Origin: Clostridiales bacterium
Lineage (GTDB): Bacteria; Bacillota; Clostridia; Oscillospirales; Oscillospiraceae
DNA: 39,304 nt
NCBI GenBank assembly: GCA_029268065.1
Contig: JAJUHC010000024.1
Location: 1-39,304, forward strand
Direction: 5' to 3'
Shown here: in pieces, positions 30,058 through 39,168 of the stretch
How positions within the stretch are numbered: position 1 is the stretch's first letter
Layout of the letters: every line of letters begins with the position of its first letter
Program-made: the position numbers and the translations under genes
Notes under the pieces: generated by a model
Seen by the model: the letters and a program-made list of their open reading frames with translations, nothing else
Database searches by the model: none
What the model was told of the DNA's origin: nothing

Positions 30058-31797
30058 CTACCGCCGCCTTCCCTGCCCCCTGTCGACAAGACTCCCGTCG
30101 GGATTGCGGCTGAACCTTGATACGAAGGACCACCCCAATTCGCGCTCGGCCGGGTGCACCTCGTGCGCTTTGCCGTGCATCAGGAGGAGATTATAATAAT
30201 CCTTTCCGTCGCCGGTATAGAATATATGATGCGTGTATCTGTGCTCGGGATGCTCCGCCGACGGGAAAAGCTCCCTCACCTCGTCTCCCGCTACTCCGAC
30301 AGCGTCGGGCGAAAGTCCCTCAACGGCTTCCTTCACGGGTATGCCGTTGAATCTTTTCCAGAAGTCATACTGGAGATTCTGGTTGTTACCCGGGCGGATC
30401 GGGTATTCCATCTCCCTCGTCCCGTAAAAGTACATGACCGGCATAAGACAGGCTTTCTCCTTCTGCCTCTCGAGAGCGGCGTTCAGAGGCGCCATATTCA
30501 CCACAGGGTCCTCCTTGGGCATCACCGGCCTTTTCGGCTCCTCACCCGGCCTTAAGACCTCGGTCAGAAATGGCTCCGGTCTCGCTCCGCCGAAAAGCTT
30601 CATGTTCACATACGGGAAGGTGCTGTCCACGGGGCAGATGGCGGCTATAAGCTCCGGATGCGCAAGCGCAAAGGTCATGGCCATACCGGCGCCGTTTGAA
30701 AAGCCGGAGAGATATATCCTCGTTTCGTCGATCGGATAGGTTTTCTTCAAATAATCGATAAGCGCCAAATAGTAGTCTACGTCGCTGTAAACGCTTTTCG
30801 ACATGTTTATGTTCCATTTATAGCGGTCGGAGGAGAACGGATAAACCGTTATAAAGCCCTCTCGCTCCCCTATTTCGTGCATTTTTATCATGTCCGCCGC
30901 TATCATGGGGTTATCCGACATGCCGTGGCTGAATATGAGAAGCGGCACCTTCCTCGACGGCTCCCGCTTCACGCTCTCGGGGACATGTTCGAGCCAGTCG
31001 TGGCTTATTCCGCCGTTGTCGCCGAGCCTGGTATCGCCGACATGCCGTATAAAGCCGCATTCCTCGGGAATTATCCTTCTGTCAACGTCTCCGCAGGGGG
31101 ATGTATTTGTGCGCCTTATCCCCTTGAAAAATTCCTTCCACATTATGGCGCAAAGCTCGTCGGTCATACATCTTGCGTCCGAGACCATAACCTTCTGCAA
31201 GGGATTGTGTCCGCAGGCGTAAAGGTTTTTCACTTGTGTGGGTTTCGCGCCGTTTGCGGCGATAAAATAGTCGATTGCCTTCCCGTCTCCGCCTATAATA
31301 AGGGCCGGTACGGGCGAATTCGACGCCCTTTTGAGCGCTACGTCCGCCATCTCTCCCCCTACGGTGCACACCGCGGCTGCGAGCAGCGGCGTGGGATACA
31401 CGGCTGCAAGCGTATTTACCATGGAAGCCCCCGAACCGAATCCAAGGAGATAATGCACGTCGTGTATCGCCCGGAACTTGTCGGTATAAAAGCCGGAATT
31501 CAGCGACTCGTTGAGCGCCGATATAAATTTTGCGTCATTCGGAAGGTTTTCTTCGAGCTTATAGTTCCAACCGCTCCCGACGGGATTCGGAAAAACCATA
31601 ATTATCTGCTGCTCGTCGATAAGCCTCTCCAAATCGCCGGTTTTAATGATTTCAAGGACCGAAGCCTCGTCGGCTCCCTCGCGCAAAACCGTTATCGCCG
31701 AGGTTTTAAGCATCCTGTCCGGCTCGCCGTCCGCGGTTGCAACGTATACGGAGCGAATAAGGCCCGGCGTCTGGAGCTCCTTAAAAGACAATTTCAC
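30058..31797 (-). CDS. Tandem-domain alpha/beta hydrolase (PHB-depolymerase/feruloyl-esterase-like)
   Basis: 579 residues made of two alpha/beta-hydrolase units. The C-terminal unit (about 280-579) looks catalytic: LLIFSHGMSDNP for the oxyanion region, LSGFSNGAGM with nucleophile Ser367, and a C-terminal HGKAHEV histidine. The N-terminal unit (about 1-230) has the same order, but its elbow is LLGFGSGASM, with Gly121 at the nucleophile position, so it is a likely pseudo-domain. No signal peptide is seen. Translation starts at GTG 31797 behind AAAAAGGAGG. The C-terminal unit resembles secreted polyester or carbohydrate esterases of the LpqC type. The substrate is unknown. Confidence 0.78.
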   Translation of the reverse strand: MKLSFKELQTPGLIRSVYVATADGEPDRMLKTSAITVLREGADEASVLEIIKTGDLERLIDEQQIIMVFPNPVGSGWNYKLEENLPNDAKFISALNESLNSGFYTDKFRAIHDVHYLLGFGSGASMVNTLAAVYPTPLLAAAVCTVGGEMADVALKRASNSPVPALIIGGDGKAIDYFIAANGAKPTQVKNLYACGHNPLQKVMVSDARCMTDELCAIMWKEFFKGIRRTNTSPCGDVDRRIIPEECGFIRHVGDTRLGDNGGISHDWLEHVPESVKREPSRKVPLLIFSHGMSDNPMIAADMIKMHEIGEREGFITVYPFSSDRYKWNINMSKSVYSDVDYYLALIDYLKKTYPIDETRIYLSGFSNGAGMAMTFALAHPELIAAICPVDSTFPYVNMKLFGGARPEPFLTEVLRPGEEPKRPVMPKEDPVVNMAPLNAALERQKEKACLMPVMYFYGTREMEYPIRPGNNQNLQYDFWKRFNGIPVKEAVEGLSPDAVGVAGDEVRELFPSAEHPEHRYTHHIFYTGDGKDYYNLLLMHGKAHEVHPAERELGWSFVSRFSRNPDGSLVDRGQGRRR

Positions 31798-32056
31798 CTT
31801 GTATATGGCCTCCTTTTTAAGAAATTGTTCCGTTTTTTACTGCCGGCTTTGTCTGAAATCTGTAAATAGATTTCACTTGTCGTGATGCTGTGCATCCCGT
31901 CCAAAGCCCTTTGAATTCAATTGATTAACACATAAAATATGTAAAGTATTTTTACTTAAAAATATCTTAGCCATTTATTGTCGGCAAAAACGCCTTCTCA
32001 TGCGCCCCAAAGCGGTTACCGGCGCGGAATCGTCGCCTCCGAAACCGTGCTTTCGT

Positions 32057-33223
32057 TTAAAGACAGCCGTAAGCCGCCGCCCTCAGCCTGTGGTGATAAT
32101 ACCTTTCCATGTTCGGGCTCATCTGCTGCATGTAGACGAGCGAAAAGCCCTCGCTGGGATCCATAAGCGTATATGTGCCCATGAAGCCGGTCCAGCCGAA
32201 TTCGCCGACCGTTCCGTTTATGTTGCCCCCGGCTGGGTCCATGAGCGTGCGCACGCCCAGCCCGTAGCCGTAGCCCGAGAGATAAGGCGTCGTGGAATTG
32301 AAATCGGCGAGCTGCTCGTCGTTCAATTGGTTTCTTCTCATCAGGTCTATGGTCTTCCTGCCTATTATCCTCACGCCGTCGAGCTCTCCGCCGTTTGCGA
32401 GCATCTGCGTAAACCTGAGGTAATCCCGGACGCTTGAAAAAAGTCCCGCGCCGCCGCCCTCGTAAATCGCGTCAGGCTCGTGGTCCCCGTCGAAGTGCCC
32501 CTGCGCTTTTGTAAGAGTCCCGTCGTCGCCGCGCAGATAGAAGGACGCCATTTTGCTTCTGAGATCGCCCCTGTACCGGTACCCGGTGCTCTCCATGCCG
32601 AGCGGTTCGAAAATCTCCCTTTTGAGGAATTCTCCTACCGTCATGCCCGAAACGGCTTCGATGAGCCCCGCGACGAGCTCGTGCCCGTAGCCGTACATCC
32701 AGCGGGTACCGGGCTCGAAGGCAATCGGAACCCTGGACATTTCCCTGATTTCCGTGCGGAGGGTATATTTTTCGGGGAGGGCGTTAAGTCTGTCCTTAAT
32801 AATCTTCATTTCATTCGCCGTATAACCGCTGCCGCCCGGATACGGCATTCCGACCGCCATGGAAAAGGCGTGCTTTACAAGCATCGGGTTTTGCACCGGG
32901 AGGATGTCGACTACACCGTGCGAATTGACGCGCACCCTGCTCATGTATCTGTATTCCGGAAAAAACTCGTAAATCGGGTCGTCCAGAAGGTATTTCCCAC
33001 GCTCGAAAAGAATGAGCGCCGCCGTGCAGACAATCACCTTGGTCATCGACCAGAGCCTGAAAATGTTTTCTTCGGTCATCGGCTTTTTTGTTTCAAGGTC
33101 GGCATATCCGAAATAGTTTTCATATATTGTCCTGCCGTTTTTAGCGAGGGCGCAGCCGCAGCCTGCGGGACCGTTTTTGACAAAGGAATCAAGAAGCGAG
33201 TCGAGATCTTTGAAGCCAGCCAT
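32057..33223 (-). CDS. Beta-lactamase-fold serine hydrolase (class C / EstB-like)
   Basis: A 388-residue serine hydrolase. The SxxK motif is Ser59-Met-Thr-Lys62 (RLWSMTKVIV). The second motif is Tyr177-Gly-Tyr179 (PGTRWMYGYGHELVAGLIE) instead of YSN. NPTPY-type resistance features are absent, so an esterase or D-peptide hydrolase is likelier than a beta-lactamase. The ATG at 33223 (MAGFKDLDSL) is chosen because of GGGTGG before it; a start 60 bp further upstream lacks a site. No signal peptide is visible, so it is probably cytoplasmic. It lies downstream of the LysR gene on the same strand but beyond that gene's terminator, so it is likely separate. Confidence 0.85.
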   Translation of the reverse strand: MAGFKDLDSLLDSFVKNGPAGCGCALAKNGRTIYENYFGYADLETKKPMTEENIFRLWSMTKVIVCTAALILFERGKYLLDDPIYEFFPEYRYMSRVRVNSHGVVDILPVQNPMLVKHAFSMAVGMPYPGGSGYTANEMKIIKDRLNALPEKYTLRTEIREMSRVPIAFEPGTRWMYGYGHELVAGLIEAVSGMTVGEFLKREIFEPLGMESTGYRYRGDLRSKMASFYLRGDDGTLTKAQGHFDGDHEPDAIYEGGGAGLFSSVRDYLRFTQMLANGGELDGVRIIGRKTIDLMRRNQLNDEQLADFNSTTPYLSGYGYGLGVRTLMDPAGGNINGTVGEFGWTGFMGTYTLMDPSEGFSLVYMQQMSPNMERYYHHRLRAAAYGCL

Positions 33224-33352
33224 TATTTTTCCACCCTTTTCATAAAGCAAATTCAAAATTCCGGTACCTGAGGCATATAGCAAGCCACGTATTCATGATA
33301 GCTTAGTCGGGATTCAAAGTCAATAAACCTGAAAATTATTAATGCGGGAATT

Positions 33353-33385
33353 AAAAATCTGCGGACGGCATATGCCGTCCGCAGA
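33353..33385 (-). terminator. Intrinsic terminator of the LysR gene
   Basis: A 28-bp perfect palindrome (33358-33385, arms TCTGCGGACGGCAT / ATGCCGTCCGCAGA) is followed on the minus strand by TTTTT, 45 bp past the LysR stop. Confidence 0.8.
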
Positions 33386-33429
33386 CGCTGCCCGAACTGC
33401 ATGAAAACGCCGTCCGCGCAGCTTAAAAT

Positions 33430-34314
33430 TCACTTTACAAACTCATATCGTTTCACATATTCGAGAAAGGTATTAAACTTCTTATTTTTCTCGGCGGACA
33501 GGTTCCATTTTATACCGATTTTTATCGGTATCTTCGGCTGAAACGGTATTCCTATGATATTTTCACCGTCATTAATAGCATCCTTGATCTGCACCGCGCA
33601 GGCTGAGCCGTCGGTTACCAGGCGTTTGATCAGGCTTATCTGAGCCGTTCTCATGATCACCTGAGGCACCAGACCGTGCGAAGCAAAAAGCTCCGCCATC
33701 TCCCCCTCGCGCTGCATGTTCTTTTCCATATAAATCAGCGGCTCGTTTTTGATGTCACAAACGGTAACATAGCTCTTTTTCGCCAGGTGGTGGTCTTTTG
33801 ACACGCAGAACACAAGCTCGGTGTCAAACAGGTAATGGCATCCGCAGAGCTTGCTGTCCCACGCGAGGTCCGAGGTAAACATCGCGTCAATTTCGCCCTC
33901 GGCAAGCATCTGCCGCGAGCGCTCATTACCGTACTCTACCACCTTCAGCTTGATATCGGGGTGCGCCGCGTAAAAGCTCCTGTAAAACTGCGGGAATATG
34001 ATTATACCCGTCGCCGGGGTCAGCCCGACTCTTACTATATAGTCGTCCTTGATCTGGCAGATTTCAAACATACGCTTTTCAAGCGCTTCTATACGGTTCA
34101 GTATATCGCAGCAGTTCTCATAAAAAATCTTCCCCGCCTCGGTGAGCGCCAGCCCGGTTGAAGACCGCCAGAAAAGCGTAACGCCGAGTTCCCGCTCCAG
34201 TTCGCTCAAAAGCCGCGAAATCGCGGGACGTGACACGAACAGCTCCTCGGCCGCGCGAGTAACGCTCCCGTGAATGCAAACCGCTTTGAAATACTGCATC
34301 TGCAAAATAGTCAT
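33430..34314 (-). CDS. LysR-family transcriptional regulator
   Basis: A 294-residue LysR regulator. The winged helix-turn-helix is at residues 1-60 (LQMQYFKAVCIHGSVTRAAEE, LFVSRPAISRLLSELERELG), followed by the linker helix and a LysR substrate-binding domain (about 90-290). The ATG at 34314 is set by GGAGGG just before it; an in-frame ATG 141 bp upstream would add an implausible N-terminus. It is divergent from the PrpD/MFS/PrpD run and very probably controls it, with the co-inducer being that pathway's substrate or product. It ends in a strong terminator. Confidence 0.9.
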   Translation of the reverse strand: MTILQMQYFKAVCIHGSVTRAAEELFVSRPAISRLLSELERELGVTLFWRSSTGLALTEAGKIFYENCCDILNRIEALEKRMFEICQIKDDYIVRVGLTPATGIIIFPQFYRSFYAAHPDIKLKVVEYGNERSRQMLAEGEIDAMFTSDLAWDSKLCGCHYLFDTELVFCVSKDHHLAKKSYVTVCDIKNEPLIYMEKNMQREGEMAELFASHGLVPQVIMRTAQISLIKRLVTDGSACAVQIKDAINDGENIIGIPFQPKIPIKIGIKWNLSAEKNKKFNTFLEYVKRYEFVK

Positions 34315-34632
34315 ATCTGCGCCCTCCAGAAAAACAAAGGTTCTGAGTCCGAGACGCCGCGGCTTAATAAGCGCGCGCCCCCAAGCGGGCGCTTGCGCCG
34401 GTATGTGCCCGATTCCCGGATGCTGTGCCACGCTCTTTATCTTACCGCAAACCAACAGCCCGATGCAAATCTTTTTATATACTTCGCTTTCTTATGCTTC
34501 TTATGTTGAAATACGGTTACAGTTTCGTGTATATATTGTTACTTTTCTGCTCGTGGACGTCGGCATATAATTATAACAAGCTGAAATCAAAGTTGATCGC
34601 CGGCAAAAAATAATAATGACAGGAGAGATAAC
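34315..34632. other. Divergent regulatory region (LysR / PrpD-MFS operon)
   Basis: 318 bp without a gene. The half next to the LysR gene is GC-rich with a self-complementary GCGCGCCCCCAAGCGGGCGC stretch near 34370-34395. The half next to the PrpD gene is AT-rich. Rightward promoter candidates are TTGAAA (34506-34511) with TATATA (34530-34535, 18-bp spacer) and a lone TATAAT (34566-34571). No single clear T-N11-A LysR site could be chosen. Confidence 0.45.
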
Positions 34633-36030
34633 ATGAAGCCTAACGTAACCGATGCCTTCACAAGGTTCGCGTCAGAATTCAGCTTCGACAAAATACCGAA
34701 CGAAATTCTGCACGAAACCAAGCGCGCTTTTCTCAATCACATCGGCATAGCCCTGGGCGGACTTGCGTCCGACAAGGGCAAAATCGGAATAGAGCTGGCT
34801 CATAAAATGGGGGGAGTGCCCGAGTCTTCCATACTGGGAGTCGGAGGAAAGTGCTCAGCGGCAGTCGCGGCCTTCGCCAATTCAGAGCTTATGAACGGTC
34901 TCGACATGGACGCCGTCGCGCACATTCCTCCCATAGTATTTCCGGCAGTCACGGCGACAGCCGAAGCAAGGAAGTCAAGCGGCAGGGATTTTCTCGCGGC
35001 TCTCACCGTCAGCCAGGAAATTTCCAAAAGACTCAGCAATGTGCTCCTCTCGATTATGGGCGTATCCATCTCCAAATACGGCAAGACACCCGACGTTTTC
35101 GGCAACAGCAACGAGCATATAATAGGCGCCGCGGTCGGCAACGCCCTGCTTATGGGGCTTGACGAGGCGAAAATCCGCGAAGCCATGGGTATCGCGGCGT
35201 ATTTCTGCTCACTTCCCATATGCCGCGACTGGGAAGCCACGAATCCCAAGTCAATGATCAAGTACTGCCCGACCTCGTGGATGGCGCAGGGCAGCGTCCA
35301 GGCGGCGCAGCTTGCCGAGCTAGGCTATACCGGCAACGCATACACGCTCGACGGCGAATACGGCTTCCCGAGAATCTACTGCCGCGAGGACGTGTGGGAC
35401 CCCGAAAAGGTCATAAAGGGACTCGGCGAAACCTGGCTTTTCCCGAACTACCACTACAAGCCCTATCCGTGCTGCACATACATACACTCTTCGCTCGACG
35501 CTTTCGAGCAGCTTCAGGAAAAGTACCATTTCTCGCCTCAGGAGATAAATGAGGTCCGCTGCTATTCAAAAAAATTCGTGGCGCATCCGGATCAGCACAT
35601 GGTGACAAACCAGATAGACCTGCAGTTCAGCACGCCTTACTGCGTCGCCCTGATGCTCATGGGCTACAAATCCGGTCCCGCCTGGCAGGATAAGAAGGCG
35701 CTCAGCGATCCGCTGGTTCGTGAAATCATGAAAAAGGTCGTGGTCGGGGTCGATCCCGATTTTGACAAATACGCAAAGGAATACCCCGGCTCATGGCACG
35801 CAAGGGTCGAGGTCGACGCCAGAGGTCAGACCTTCGTTCAGGAGCAAATGTATTCCAAGGGTACGAACAACGGAAAGCTCCCCTTCTCCGACGAAGATTT
35901 CGTGGATATGTACCGCACCTGCGCGTCCTACATCCTGCCCGACAATAAGATCGACAAGTCCATAGATCTCATATGGAATCTCGAGGACCTTGAGAATATC
36001 GACGAGCTCATGGAGAGTCTCACCCTGTAA
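34633..36030 (+). CDS. MmgE/PrpD-family protein (2-methylcitrate dehydratase / cis-aconitate decarboxylase-like), copy 1
   Basis: A 465-residue protein of the MmgE/PrpD fold, full length for the family (about 450-480). Family blocks seen are FLNHIGIALGG near residue 37, ANSELMNGLDMDAVAHIPPIVFPA (about 82-105, the substrate-side Asp/His region), FPNYHYKPYPCCTYIHSSLDA and the C-terminal lid domain. Members dehydrate 2-methylcitrate, decarboxylate cis-aconitate or epimerise iminodisuccinate. No prpB or prpC is near, so a propionate cycle is not supported. The ATG follows CAGGAGAG. It is the first gene of a three-gene plus-strand run. Confidence 0.87.
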   Translation: MKPNVTDAFTRFASEFSFDKIPNEILHETKRAFLNHIGIALGGLASDKGKIGIELAHKMGGVPESSILGVGGKCSAAVAAFANSELMNGLDMDAVAHIPPIVFPAVTATAEARKSSGRDFLAALTVSQEISKRLSNVLLSIMGVSISKYGKTPDVFGNSNEHIIGAAVGNALLMGLDEAKIREAMGIAAYFCSLPICRDWEATNPKSMIKYCPTSWMAQGSVQAAQLAELGYTGNAYTLDGEYGFPRIYCREDVWDPEKVIKGLGETWLFPNYHYKPYPCCTYIHSSLDAFEQLQEKYHFSPQEINEVRCYSKKFVAHPDQHMVTNQIDLQFSTPYCVALMLMGYKSGPAWQDKKALSDPLVREIMKKVVVGVDPDFDKYAKEYPGSWHARVEVDARGQTFVQEQMYSKGTNNGKLPFSDEDFVDMYRTCASYILPDNKIDKSIDLIWNLEDLENIDELMESLTL

Positions 36031-36067
36031 ACCAAAACTCTCTTAGATACAAAGGAGCTACTAAAGT

Positions 36068-37642
36068 ATGAATGAAGAAAAAGCAGTTAATCAAAGAAGC
36101 AACGCCATAGCGGCAATAGCGGTCCTGGTGTCCTCCCTTGCTTACTGGTTTACGAGGACAAAGGCCTCGGCTATATTGCCCATCATTGCGGCCGACCTTG
36201 ACGGAATGGCTTATTACTCGTGGGCGTCGATGATGTTTATGCTTACCGCCGCCATATCAGCCCCGCTTTGGGGCAAGCTTTCCGACCTCTTTGGCAAAAA
36301 GAAGGTTCTCGCCACTCTTCTCGGAATAATGGTAATCGGTGACCTGTTCTCGGCACTCGCTCCCAACATCTATGTATTCATCGTCGGCTTTGCGGTCTGC
36401 GGCATCGGCGGAGGCGGGATGCAGGGCACCTACTTTGCCCTTCTTGCAGAGCTTTTCGATCCGGAGAAACGCGGAAAATACGGCGGATACATCATGGTGC
36501 TCTATTCCCTGACGGCGATATTAATGCCGATAATTTCTTCCCAGATCACAGCAATGCTGTCATGGAGATTCGTTTTCTATATGACCACTGCGGTTTACAT
36601 AATCGCGATAGTCACGGTAGTGCTGCTTGTTCCGAGGTCAAAGGCATCGGAAAAAAAGCCAAAAATCGACTGGATCGGCACCCTGCTTCTCGCCTGCGCC
36701 GTTATTCCCTTCCTTCTCGCGCTTTCCTGGGGCGGCTCGATGTATCCCTGGAACAGCCCGGCAATCATTGTCATGCTTGCCGCCGCAGTGGTTTTCTTTA
36801 TCCTTGCCTACATGTATGAGAAGAAGAATCCCGAATACGCGATAATCAGCGTCCGTCTTCTCAAAAACCGCAGCTTTATCTTCTCCTGCCTGGTTTCGTT
36901 TTTCTCAGCCGGCTCCATGAGCGCCGTCGGAACCTACCTCCCGCTTTTTGTCCAAGGCGTGCAGGGACTGTCGGCAACCCTGTACTCGGCAATGACCATG
37001 CCGTCAAACATAGTAGGCATCTTTGTCGGCGTTGTCGCCGGCTGGCTCATGGATAAGACAAAGCGCTACAAATGGCTGCTTGTTCTCGCGCCATCAATGT
37101 TCATCGTAGTGAATCTTTTCTTTGGCTTCATGCCCGTTACGACTCCGGCGGCCTTTATAGTCGCGGCTTTAATTGTCCGCAATGTCTGCGGCGGCAGCTA
37201 CATGCCGTCCATCAATCCCCTCGCCGCTCTGGCGCAGATCGAGCCCGAGGACTTTGGAGCCGGCACGGGAACTTTGAACTTCGTGACGGCAATGGGCAAC
37301 GCGGTCGCCCCCGCCCTTCTCGGCTCGGTTTTGAACGGAGTGTATGCAGGCGCTATCACAAGCAACACCGCCGCAATCGCAAACCAGCTGAGTCCTTCGC
37401 AGATCAATTCCATTTCGAGCGCAAGAGTGCTCGTCAACGCGGCTTCGATGAAGGCTCTCCAGACCTCCTTCGGCAACAATACCGCGCTATTCAAAACTAC
37501 CGTGGACGCCGTTAGAGGCGCTCTCAAATCTTCATTGTCCGCAGTTTTCTTTGTTGCGGCCGCAGTTACTCTCATTTCCGTTATCTCAGCGCTGCTGGTT
37601 AAGGAAATCCCCCTTGATCAGATAAAAAGCAGGAAAAAATAG
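36068..37642 (+). CDS. MFS transporter, DHA2 (EmrB/QacA-like, 14-TM)
   Basis: A 524-residue major facilitator with about 14 membrane segments. Motif A after TM2 is GKLSDLFGKKKV and the motif C-like region near TM5 is VLYSLTAILMPIISSQI. An extracytoplasmic segment lies between the last two helices (about 435-485). DHA2 members are mostly proton-driven exporters, and some take up organic acids or siderophores. Here it sits between two PrpD-family genes under one LysR regulator, so it probably carries their substrate or product, plausibly a di- or tricarboxylic acid (inference). The ATG follows AAAGGAG, 37 bp after the previous stop. Confidence 0.88.
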   Translation: MNEEKAVNQRSNAIAAIAVLVSSLAYWFTRTKASAILPIIAADLDGMAYYSWASMMFMLTAAISAPLWGKLSDLFGKKKVLATLLGIMVIGDLFSALAPNIYVFIVGFAVCGIGGGGMQGTYFALLAELFDPEKRGKYGGYIMVLYSLTAILMPIISSQITAMLSWRFVFYMTTAVYIIAIVTVVLLVPRSKASEKKPKIDWIGTLLLACAVIPFLLALSWGGSMYPWNSPAIIVMLAAAVVFFILAYMYEKKNPEYAIISVRLLKNRSFIFSCLVSFFSAGSMSAVGTYLPLFVQGVQGLSATLYSAMTMPSNIVGIFVGVVAGWLMDKTKRYKWLLVLAPSMFIVVNLFFGFMPVTTPAAFIVAALIVRNVCGGSYMPSINPLAALAQIEPEDFGAGTGTLNFVTAMGNAVAPALLGSVLNGVYAGAITSNTAAIANQLSPSQINSISSARVLVNAASMKALQTSFGNNTALFKTTVDAVRGALKSSLSAVFFVAAAVTLISVISALLVKEIPLDQIKSRKK

Positions 37643-37690
37643 GTTGAATATGATATTCTTTAAGTATTATAGAACGAAGGAGGAGCATAA

Positions 37691-39085
37691 ATGGACGAAA
37701 ATCTCAAAACACCCAGGCTGACCGAGATGATCTGCGAGAATCTGGTAAATACAAAATACGAAAATCTCAGCGAATGGAACGTAAAATGCTTCAAGGACCG
37801 CCTCCTTGACATCACCGGCTGCATTTTCGGCGGCGCTATCGTCGAGGACAACAAGGTTTTGACGGACCTTTTAAGGCGCTGGGGAGGCGCAGAGGAAGCG
37901 CCCGTGTTTCTGAAGGGCTTCCGCGCGCCGGTAAACAACGCGGCTATGATAAACTGCATCGTCGCCCGCTCAAACGACTACGGCAACATGTTCATGCATG
38001 TATTTGAGGACAGGATAGCCTCCCACCTGGGTGAAACCCTTATCCCTCTCGGCCTGACGCTTGCCGACATGTACGGCGCAAGCGGCGAGGAGCTCATAAC
38101 AAACAACGTCGCCGCCGAGGATCTCACGGGGCGCATACTCTACACCTTCATAAACCGCTGGCCCTTCGACATGCTCCTCGTATCGACCGCCGCGGCCGCT
38201 GAGGCGGCACGCTACTACAAGCTGGACGCCGAAAGGACGAAGGCGGCGCTTTCCTACGCCGCAACAAACAGCACGGACCCCGCGAACAGCTACTTTGACT
38301 ATTCCCAGGAATTCAAATACCACAACGGCGAAAGCGCGCGCTGCGGAATCATGTCCTGCGAGCTCGCCAAGGGCGGCTGGACAGGACTTGCCGACCCCTA
38401 CTTCGGACACTGGGGACTCGCGGTGAGAGATACCAAGGGCGAAATGCCCCCGAACTACGAAAGGGCCGTTTCCGACCTCGGAAAGGTGTATTTCACCGAG
38501 GAGAGCTTCAAGGTCTTCCCTGGCGGCATACCGAACACGCCCGCGACAATAGCCGCGCAGAAGGTCCGCGCAATGTTTACGGACAGGTACAATGTATCCG
38601 ACATAAAGCAGGTCGAGGTCGAGCGTTCGGAGCTCACAAACTACAACTACTATTCCGATCCCTTCACCTATCCGAATCAGATCAACGCCCTCTTCGCTTA
38701 TCGTTTCCAGGCCTGCTGCGCGCTGTATTACGGAACCGTCAAGGTGGAATATGTGCAGACCAAGTCTATTCTGGAGCATCCTGATCTTATTGAGCTCGCT
38801 CAGAACGCCACAATGGGAGTGTACAAGATTAAGGAAGGCGAGCCGCGGATTCCAGGGATGCGTGTGCGCGTAATCATGAAGGACGGCAAGGTCTTTGAAC
38901 ATACGGAGCCCGCAACCTCGATGCATACCTATCCCACACGAGAGTTCATCATCGGCAAGTTCATGGACCAGTTCAACGCCTTCGGCAAGCTGCCTAAGGC
39001 AACCGCCGATAAGATTATCGAGCTCGCACTTAATATAGAAAAGGTTTCTGATATGCGCGAATACACATCGCTGCTGCAGATATAA
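37691..39085 (+). CDS. MmgE/PrpD-family protein, copy 2
   Basis: A 464-residue protein related in fold and length to the first PrpD-family gene of the run but clearly divergent from it. Family layout is visible in FKDRLLDITGCIFGGAIV near residue 35, NCIVARSNDYGNMFMHVFED (about 88-107) and IPLGLTLADMYGASGEELI, which replaces the usual HPG...PA.LA.AE..G.SG block. The substrate-side HIPP/HPG stretch is thus altered and the specificity should differ from copy 1. AAGGAGGAG precedes the ATG, 48 bp after the transporter. The two copies could be successive steps, isomer-specific enzymes or a heterodimer. Confidence 0.83.
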   Translation: MDENLKTPRLTEMICENLVNTKYENLSEWNVKCFKDRLLDITGCIFGGAIVEDNKVLTDLLRRWGGAEEAPVFLKGFRAPVNNAAMINCIVARSNDYGNMFMHVFEDRIASHLGETLIPLGLTLADMYGASGEELITNNVAAEDLTGRILYTFINRWPFDMLLVSTAAAAEAARYYKLDAERTKAALSYAATNSTDPANSYFDYSQEFKYHNGESARCGIMSCELAKGGWTGLADPYFGHWGLAVRDTKGEMPPNYERAVSDLGKVYFTEESFKVFPGGIPNTPATIAAQKVRAMFTDRYNVSDIKQVEVERSELTNYNYYSDPFTYPNQINALFAYRFQACCALYYGTVKVEYVQTKSILEHPDLIELAQNATMGVYKIKEGEPRIPGMRVRVIMKDGKVFEHTEPATSMHTYPTREFIIGKFMDQFNAFGKLPKATADKIIELALNIEKVSDMREYTSLLQI

Positions 39086-39121
39086 ACCAATTTCCCCTCT
39101 TCTCTCTTAAGACCGCAAGGT

Positions 39122-39168
39122 CGCTCGCCGGCCCTTAAGCCCTTATCCGGCTTAAGGGCCGGCGAGCG
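39122..39168. repeat. 20-bp perfect hairpin joined to the right repeat copy
   Basis: CGCTCGCCGGCCCTTAAGCC (39122-39141) pairs perfectly with 39149-39168 across a 7-nt loop, starting 36 bp past the last PrpD stop. It takes the place of hairpin 6 of the left copy but shares no stem sequence with it. It may also end the operon's transcript, although no U-tract follows. Confidence 0.8.

Noticed and set aside
30877-31869. 330-codon plus-strand frame opposite the two-domain hydrolase
   Set aside because: No ribosome binding site or recognisable domain; the opposite strand encodes two clear hydrolase units.
32057-33223. Beta-lactamase resistance gene
   Set aside because: The SxxK motif is present but the YSN motif is changed and no signal peptide is seen; an esterase or peptidase role is more likely.
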